From Flavobacteriales bacterium (lineage in GTDB: Bacteria; Bacteroidota; Bacteroidia; Flavobacteriales_F; PHOS-HE28): 64,000 nucleotides of DNA. The translations under genes were made by a program, and so were the position numbers. The stretch is from assembly GCA_023957375.1 (NCBI GenBank), contig JAMLHB010000001.1, positions 682,001 through 746,000 on the forward strand. Direction: 5' to 3'. Shown piece after piece: positions 59,670 to 64,000 of this stretch (positions are counted from its first letter, which is position 1; each line of letters opens with the position of its first letter). Under the pieces are notes generated by a model. That model saw nothing but the letters and a program-made list of their open reading frames with translations. It had not been told where the DNA came from and did not search any database.

Positions 59670-62069
59670 TCAACGCACCAGGGTGATCGTGCCGGTACGA
59701 TCGACCTCCTCACCAGCGTTCGTAGTGGCCCGCAAGACATAAAAATAAGTGCCGGGCGAACAGGGCTCACCGGCAGGCGTGCGACCATCCCAAGTTTGGC
59801 GGGGGCGTTCCAGCCATGCCACCAACTGGCCCCAACGGTTGTATAGGTGCAGGTCCAGCTTGTTCACGCCCTCGATCCGGAAGAGGTCGTTTAACCCGTC
59901 GCCATTGGGGCTGAAGATGTTTGGGACCAGCAGCGTGTCCGATCCGGAAAGGCAGATCTCCACCACGGTGGTGTCGCTACAACCCTGTGCATTAAAGGCC
60001 ATCAAGGTTATCGGATAGCAGTCTTTTTCAGTAAAGGTGAACTCGGGTGCTGGCCCGCTGGCGGTGCTGCTATCGGCATCCCCGAAGAGCCAGGACCATT
60101 GCGTGGCGCCTTGACTTTCATCGGCGAAATGCACCATATCACCGGGTGCGGGCGTGGATGGAGACCAGGTGAAGGCCGCAACGACGGCAGGTGCCACAAT
60201 GACTTCGCCGAATGTGGAGGTGACCGGGGGGCAACCGCTGTCGAATTGGGCTTCAACATGAACGGTGTACTGTCCCGGTGCAGCGAAGCAGTGTTGCACC
60301 TGGTCGCCGGTGGCAGTATTTCCATCGCCGAAGTCCCAATTGTAGGCATTGTTGCCGGTGGCAGTGGCCGAGAAGGTGACGCAATGTGGCGCGCAACCTT
60401 CCAACGCCGTACTTGATAGCGTGAAGGATTGTTCGCTGGGTACCGTAAGAGTTACATGGGCCGGCTCGCCCTCGCAGCCCCTGAGGTCATGCACCTCCAC
60501 GGTATACACGGTGGTCTCCGTGGGGGAAACAATGGGGCCTTCAGGCGACCAGGTGAAATAATAGCCGGGTGTGCCGCCTGTGGCCATGGCCTGCAATACA
60601 GCGGTGCTGCCGGGGCAGATCGTGGTATCGGGCCCGACCGTCAGCACCAGCGGTGAAGGCTCGGTAATGGAAGTGCCACCGGTGAGGGTGCAGCCGTCGG
60701 CATCGGTAATGGTGTAGGTATAGCTGCCAGGGGCCAGTCCGGTGATGATGGAATCGGTGCTGCCGGTGGACCAGAGGTAGGTGTATGGCTCCTCGCCGCC
60801 GGTGCCTGAGGCGCTGAGTTCCCCATCGGCAGCTCCGTTGCAGCTCACATTGGTGTAATAAGTGGTGGTGTGCATCCAGCGTGGGGTGATGTACGCGGTA
60901 TCGCTGCCGCATGCGTTGCTCCCCACCACCCAATAGCCCACCGGCCCGGTGATCGCGGCCACGATGGAAGCAGTGGTTTCACCCGTGCTCCACAGGTAGG
61001 TATCGGCTCCTGATGCCGTGAGCACACTGGTTTCGAACGAACTGCACAGGGTGGTATCGCCCACAACAGTGACCTGCGGCGTTTCGCCGGTGGTGATGGT
61101 GACGGTTGTGCAGATGGAGTCGCCGCAGGCGTCAATGGCACAGAAGCTAAGTTCCACATCGCCGTTGTCGCCGCCGCCAGGTGTGTAGCTCGTGGAGGTG
61201 GATTGGGCATTGCTGAAACTGCCCCCTCCCCCGTGCCAAAGCAGGGTGCTGTACGGACCGTTGACACCGGCTTCCAATTGGGCGGAAGCGCCGCACACCA
61301 CCGGGCCGCCGCCGGAGATGATCGATACCGTGGTTGGCTCGAAGGCCGCCATGCAACCGTGGTTCACGTAGGTGGCGACCGGCGCGCCCGGCCAGGCGAA
61401 ATTCACCGTGGCGCCGTCGTTCTCTTCGGAAAGCCCACCATAGGTCCCGTAGATGTTCACCAGTAGGTTGGCATCGTAGGTGGCCGTGTCGCCGCAGGCG
61501 GTGCCTGTTACGTTGATGCGCAGCCAGCGCATGAGGGGAGCTGCGGGAGTGGCGGTGATCGGCTGGCCCACCAGGTCGTTGTTCTTGAAGTGGCCTTGGC
61601 TGTTGCCCGGGGCTTGGAAGATGATGTACAGCGTGTCCGCCAGGGCGGTGAAGGGGTTGGCCTGCACGCACATCGCTGTGCTGGTAATGAAGATCACCTG
61701 CTTACCGGCGGGGATCACGCCGGCGGGAGGTTCGATCAAGTGGCCACAACCCTGTATGGTGGCGTTCAATTGGCTGGTGAGCGCGGCCGTGGTTGCGTTC
61801 TGCACGATACCCCGGAAGGTGCTGCTGTAGAACTGGAACTGCAGATCGCCCAATGCAATGGCATCCGGCCCGGTGATGAAACGTGCCATCTCATTCATGC
61901 CCTCCGTGCTGGACGGGCAGTCGGTGGCGGAAATGCAGGCGTCCACCAGGATGCTCTCGATCTCTAAGCATTTGGTGGGCACTTGGGCATACGCTGGCGT
62001 GGCAAGCAAGGCGGCCCATGCCAGGAAAGCCAACGGGAACGTGGCGGGTGGGTGTGGAAGTACGCACAT
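59670..62069 (-). CDS. Large secreted protein with lamin-tail-like N-terminus, SprB repeat, PKD domains and T9SS type B ending
   Basis: 799 residues from MCVLPHPPATFPL. After the signal peptide comes a segment with LEIESILVDACISATDC and MARFITGPDAIALGDLQFQF, resembling surface-exposed lamin-tail-like modules. Then follow Ig-like/SprB repeats (TNVSCNGAADGELSASGTGG, LAPGSYTYTITDADGC), PKD domains (NWDFGDGNTATG, WSWLFGDADSS) and CHU_C (VPNIFSPNGDGLNDLFRI, YNRWGQLVAW, TWDGRTPAGEPCSPGTYFYV). It is convergent with the barrel gene. Confidence 0.9.
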   Translation of the reverse strand: MCVLPHPPATFPLAFLAWAALLATPAYAQVPTKCLEIESILVDACISATDCPSSTEGMNEMARFITGPDAIALGDLQFQFYSSTFRGIVQNATTAALTSQLNATIQGCGHLIEPPAGVIPAGKQVIFITSTAMCVQANPFTALADTLYIIFQAPGNSQGHFKNNDLVGQPITATPAAPLMRWLRINVTGTACGDTATYDANLLVNIYGTYGGLSEENDGATVNFAWPGAPVATYVNHGCMAAFEPTTVSIISGGGPVVCGASAQLEAGVNGPYSTLLWHGGGGSFSNAQSTSTSYTPGGGDNGDVELSFCAIDACGDSICTTVTITTGETPQVTVVGDTTLCSSFETSVLTASGADTYLWSTGETTASIVAAITGPVGYWVVGSNACGSDTAYITPRWMHTTTYYTNVSCNGAADGELSASGTGGEEPYTYLWSTGSTDSIITGLAPGSYTYTITDADGCTLTGGTSITEPSPLVLTVGPDTTICPGSTAVLQAMATGGTPGYYFTWSPEGPIVSPTETTVYTVEVHDLRGCEGEPAHVTLTVPSEQSFTLSSTALEGCAPHCVTFSATATGNNAYNWDFGDGNTATGDQVQHCFAAPGQYTVHVEAQFDSGCPPVTSTFGEVIVAPAVVAAFTWSPSTPAPGDMVHFADESQGATQWSWLFGDADSSTASGPAPEFTFTEKDCYPITLMAFNAQGCSDTTVVEICLSGSDTLLVPNIFSPNGDGLNDLFRIEGVNKLDLHLYNRWGQLVAWLERPRQTWDGRTPAGEPCSPGTYFYVLRATTNAGEEVDRTGTITLVR

Positions 62070-62333
62070 GCTATTGGTCGTTCTGCATGATCGGCCGGTC
62101 AACTTGTAGCGCGGGGCCTACCGCATCGGCGCGAATGTATCCGGCTGCCCAACCGCCGGACAGGCCCCTTGCATGATGTTTTCCACCTAGGGCCATGGAT
62201 GATCGTGGGGTTGTGTGTGGCCATGGGGCTTGAATTGGCCCAGCACCCGCCCCACTGGCGGTGTACGGCAGATGGGGTGATCTTCGATCGCGGATTGGTG
62301 TTGCCCCCAACATCCCCTATACTTACGGAGCCA

Positions 62334-62810
62334 ATGATCGGAACCCGCTTTTTGCACGTGGTGCTCGTGTTGCTCCTGTCCCGTGGTGCCATCGCCCAGC
62401 GGGCCGTGGTGCCTGCCGGTGGGGAGGCCGGGGGAACGGGCGGCACAGTTAGTTGGACCGTGGGCCAGATCGATGTGATGGCCTTGAGCTCCGCTGGCGG
62501 GGTGATGCAGCAAGGGGTGCAGCAACCCGTGGAGTGGCTGGTCACCGATGTGGCGGACCCCGCCGCCGGACTTTCGGGCATTTCAGTGGTGCCCAATCCC
62601 GCCCAACATGGGGCTACTTTGCACATTGGGGACGGGGCGGAAGGCTACAACACCTACGTGCTGCTGGATGCCAGTGGCAGAAGGGCCACCTCCGGCGCCT
62701 GCACGAATGCGAGCACGTTCATCCCCTTGGCCGGCATGGCCTCGGGCACTTACTACCTGTTGCTCCAAAGCCGGCATGGAACGGCCACCTTGAAGTTGAT
62801 CAAACGATAG
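62334..62810 (+). CDS. Small T9SS cargo protein
   Basis: 158 residues: a signal peptide (FLHVVLVLLLSRGAIAQ), a Gly-rich domain (VPAGGEAGGTGGTVSWTVGQ) and a C-terminal sorting domain (VVPNPAQHGATLHIG, LLDASGRRATSG, MASGTYYLLLQ). The N-terminal motif ending SWTVGQ is common in short Bacteroidota cargo proteins. The start was taken at 62334 because upstream codons to 62169 are not protein-like. The next gene starts 6 bases later. Confidence 0.8.
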   Translation: MIGTRFLHVVLVLLLSRGAIAQRAVVPAGGEAGGTGGTVSWTVGQIDVMALSSAGGVMQQGVQQPVEWLVTDVADPAAGLSGISVVPNPAQHGATLHIGDGAEGYNTYVLLDASGRRATSGACTNASTFIPLAGMASGTYYLLLQSRHGTATLKLIKR

Positions 62811-62816
62811 CGAACG

Positions 62817-63821
62817 ATGCGGCATCCGGTTACACTCTGCATATCCCTTCTTTTTTCAGCCTGGTCTTTCACGGTGCAGGCACAAGCACCACAACGGATG
62901 AGCTTTCAGGCGGTAGTGCGCGATGCCGCCAATGAGCTGGTGGCCAATGGCACGGTGGGCCTCCGGATGAGCGTTTTGCAAGGGGACGCGAACGGCACGC
63001 CTGTGTTTGTGGAAACCCACTCGGGCACCACCAACATGAACGGGCTGGTGACCGTGGAGCTGGGCGGCGGCACAGCCGTGACCGGCAGCATGGGCGGGAT
63101 CGACTGGGGCAATGGCCCATACTTCCTGCGCACGGAAACCGACCCCACGGGCGGAACCCAATACAGCATCTCCGGGACCAAGGAATTGCTCAGCGTCCCG
63201 TACGCCTTGCATGCCGCCAACAACATGCAGGGCCCTGCAGGTCCTGAAGGCCCCCCGGGCACACCCGGCTGCGACATGGTGCGGGCAGGCAACCTGGTGG
63301 TGGTGTACACACCCACCAACGCCTATGGATTCTACCAATCCGAAATGAGCGGCAGCCTGAACAACGGCAATTGGAAGGTCACCAGCTTGGAAGGTGACGT
63401 GATCGGGGCGGTTGCTTCGGAGAATACCATCGTGGTGTACACCACCACCCATGCCTACGGCCTTTACCAAAGCCAGATGAGCGGCAGTTTGAACACCGGA
63501 AATTGGAGCGTGACCACGCTGGAAGGGAATGTGATCGATGCCGTAAGCAACAAGAACCAGGTGGTGGTGTACACCAGCACCAATGCCTACGGATTCTACC
63601 AATCGCAATCCAGCCTAAACCTGAACAATGGGGCATGGAAGGTGACCAGTTTGGAGGGCATACCCATGGGGGCCGTGCCGTCGCGCCAGCAGGTTGTGGT
63701 GTACACCACCACCCATGCCTACGGGTTCTATCAGGCCCAATCCAGCCTGAGCCTGAACACGGGCAACTGGAGCGTGACCTCGCTTGCCGGCACGCCGGAG
63801 GGAGCGCTGCCCACCCGCTAA
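62817..63821 (+). CDS. Secreted protein with collagen-like linker and four 44-residue tandem repeats
   Basis: 334 residues. A signal peptide (LLFSAWSFTVQAQ) precedes an N-terminal domain shared by many Bacteroidota fibre-like proteins (MSFQAVVRDAANELVANGTV, TKELLSVPYALHAANN). A collagen-like Gly-x-x stretch follows (GPAGPEGPPGTPG, about 140-152). The rest is four repeats of 44 residues (43 in the last) around VVVYTxTxAYGFYQSQ and NxGNWxVTSLEG, each encoded by exactly 132 bases from 63294. No T9SS sorting domain is seen after the repeats. Function unknown. Confidence 0.85.
   Translation: MRHPVTLCISLLFSAWSFTVQAQAPQRMSFQAVVRDAANELVANGTVGLRMSVLQGDANGTPVFVETHSGTTNMNGLVTVELGGGTAVTGSMGGIDWGNGPYFLRTETDPTGGTQYSISGTKELLSVPYALHAANNMQGPAGPEGPPGTPGCDMVRAGNLVVVYTPTNAYGFYQSEMSGSLNNGNWKVTSLEGDVIGAVASENTIVVYTTTHAYGLYQSQMSGSLNTGNWSVTTLEGNVIDAVSNKNQVVVYTSTNAYGFYQSQSSLNLNNGAWKVTSLEGIPMGAVPSRQQVVVYTTTHAYGFYQAQSSLSLNTGNWSVTSLAGTPEGALPTR
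63294..63818 (+). repeat. Four tandem 132-bp coding repeats
   Basis: Units begin at 63294, 63426, 63558 and 63690, the last ending at the stop codon. The DNA is diverged but the pattern VVYT..AYG.YQ is kept in all, with 1 and 3 (TPTNAYGF/TSTNAYGF) and 2 and 4 (TTTHAYG) alternating. Confidence 0.85.
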
Positions 63822-63896
63822 GCCGGACGGAACAGGGCTGGGCCACGGGGATCTGACCGCTTGGAAGCATGGCCTTTCGCGGTGCGGTTTTTCTTC

Positions 63897-63904
63897 TACT
63901 TTCG
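63897..63904 (+). promoter_or_regulatory. Probable -7 element of the last, partial gene
   Basis: TACTTTCG (one mismatch to TAnnTTTG) ends 7 bases before the ATG at 63912. Confidence 0.45.
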
Positions 63905-63911
63905 GTCTGCC

Positions 63912-64000
63912 ATGAAGAGCCACCTGCCCCCGCTGCACACCATAGCCACCGCTGTTGCCTGCCTGTTCATTTCCGAGGCTCTTGCACAGCCCACGTTCAC
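63912..64000 (+). CDS. Secreted protein, 5' part only
   Basis: The frame from 63912 to the window edge encodes a signal peptide (HTIATAVACLFISEALAQ) and a few mature residues (PTF). The nature of the protein cannot be judged; the neighbourhood suggests a surface or T9SS protein. Confidence 0.6.
   Translation, partial: MKSHLPPLHTIATAVACLFISEALAQPTF

Noticed and set aside
63294..63818. The repeats as an assembly artefact
   Set aside because: The four units differ at many bases and alternate in subtype, so they are not collapsed or duplicated reads.

Overview
The window looks like a chromosomal segment of a high-GC Bacteroidota bacterium, probably of the Flavobacteriales/Cytophagia type. Evidence: secreted proteins with type IX secretion (T9SS) sorting ends and gliding-type C-terminal domains, SBBP propellers, SprB-like repeats, a dipeptide epimerase, a membrane geranylgeranyltransferase-like UbiA protein, a general lack of Shine-Dalgarno sequences, and Bacteroidota -7 boxes (TAnnTTTG) close to start codons. 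The whole-window GC content was judged by eye, not calculated.

Layout. 1-3.4 kb: the end of a secreted SBBP protein, then small accessory genes (four-helix-bundle protein, lipoprotein, two-gene hypothetical unit) separated by copies of a short sequence resembling the 3' end of paaZ. 3.4-13.8 kb: a dispersed phenylacetate-degradation locus, paaZ, paaABCD (minus strand) and divergent paaE, interrupted by two glycosyltransferases and a DUF6056-like membrane protein. 13.9-21.9 kb: a signalling block with a secreted protein, a REC-PAS-histidine kinase, a 7TM histidine kinase, a LuxI/FeeM-like acyltransferase and an E1(ThiF)-nitroreductase fusion in one tight operon, plus a divergent REC-only protein. 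22.2-26.2 kb: M1 peptidase and an EF-G-like GTPase. 26.4-31 kb: a small protein, tRNA-Thr(CGT), an ECF sigma/anti-sigma operon, DUF493 and envelope proteins. 31-37.6 kb: clpC, gyrA and a TPR protein. 37.6-43.9 kb: FkbM methyltransferase, fatty-acid hydroxylase with a decayed second copy, DEAD-box helicase, dipeptide epimerase. 44.2-49.4 kb: cytochrome c maturation genes ccmB, C, D, E, F. 49.5-53.3 kb: two coupled T9SS genes, the upstream one split by an intact IS1380-family element with a 4-bp target duplication. 53.6-56.5 kb: a tight operon of DUF2520 protein, KdsC-like phosphatase, UbiA prenyltransferase and Maf. 56.5-64 kb: large T9SS adhesin-like proteins, a beta-barrel protein and a protein ending in four tandem 132-bp repeats.

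How parts work together: PaaABC(D)E forms phenylacetyl-CoA epoxidase and its reductase, and PaaZ opens the resulting oxepin ring; the downstream beta-oxidation-like paa genes are not here. CcmB-F handle haem export and ligation to c-type cytochromes, and CcmE is of the CxxxY type. The most intriguing unit is the E1-nitroreductase/acyltransferase/sensor-kinase operon, which reads as a candidate system for making and sensing a small signal molecule.
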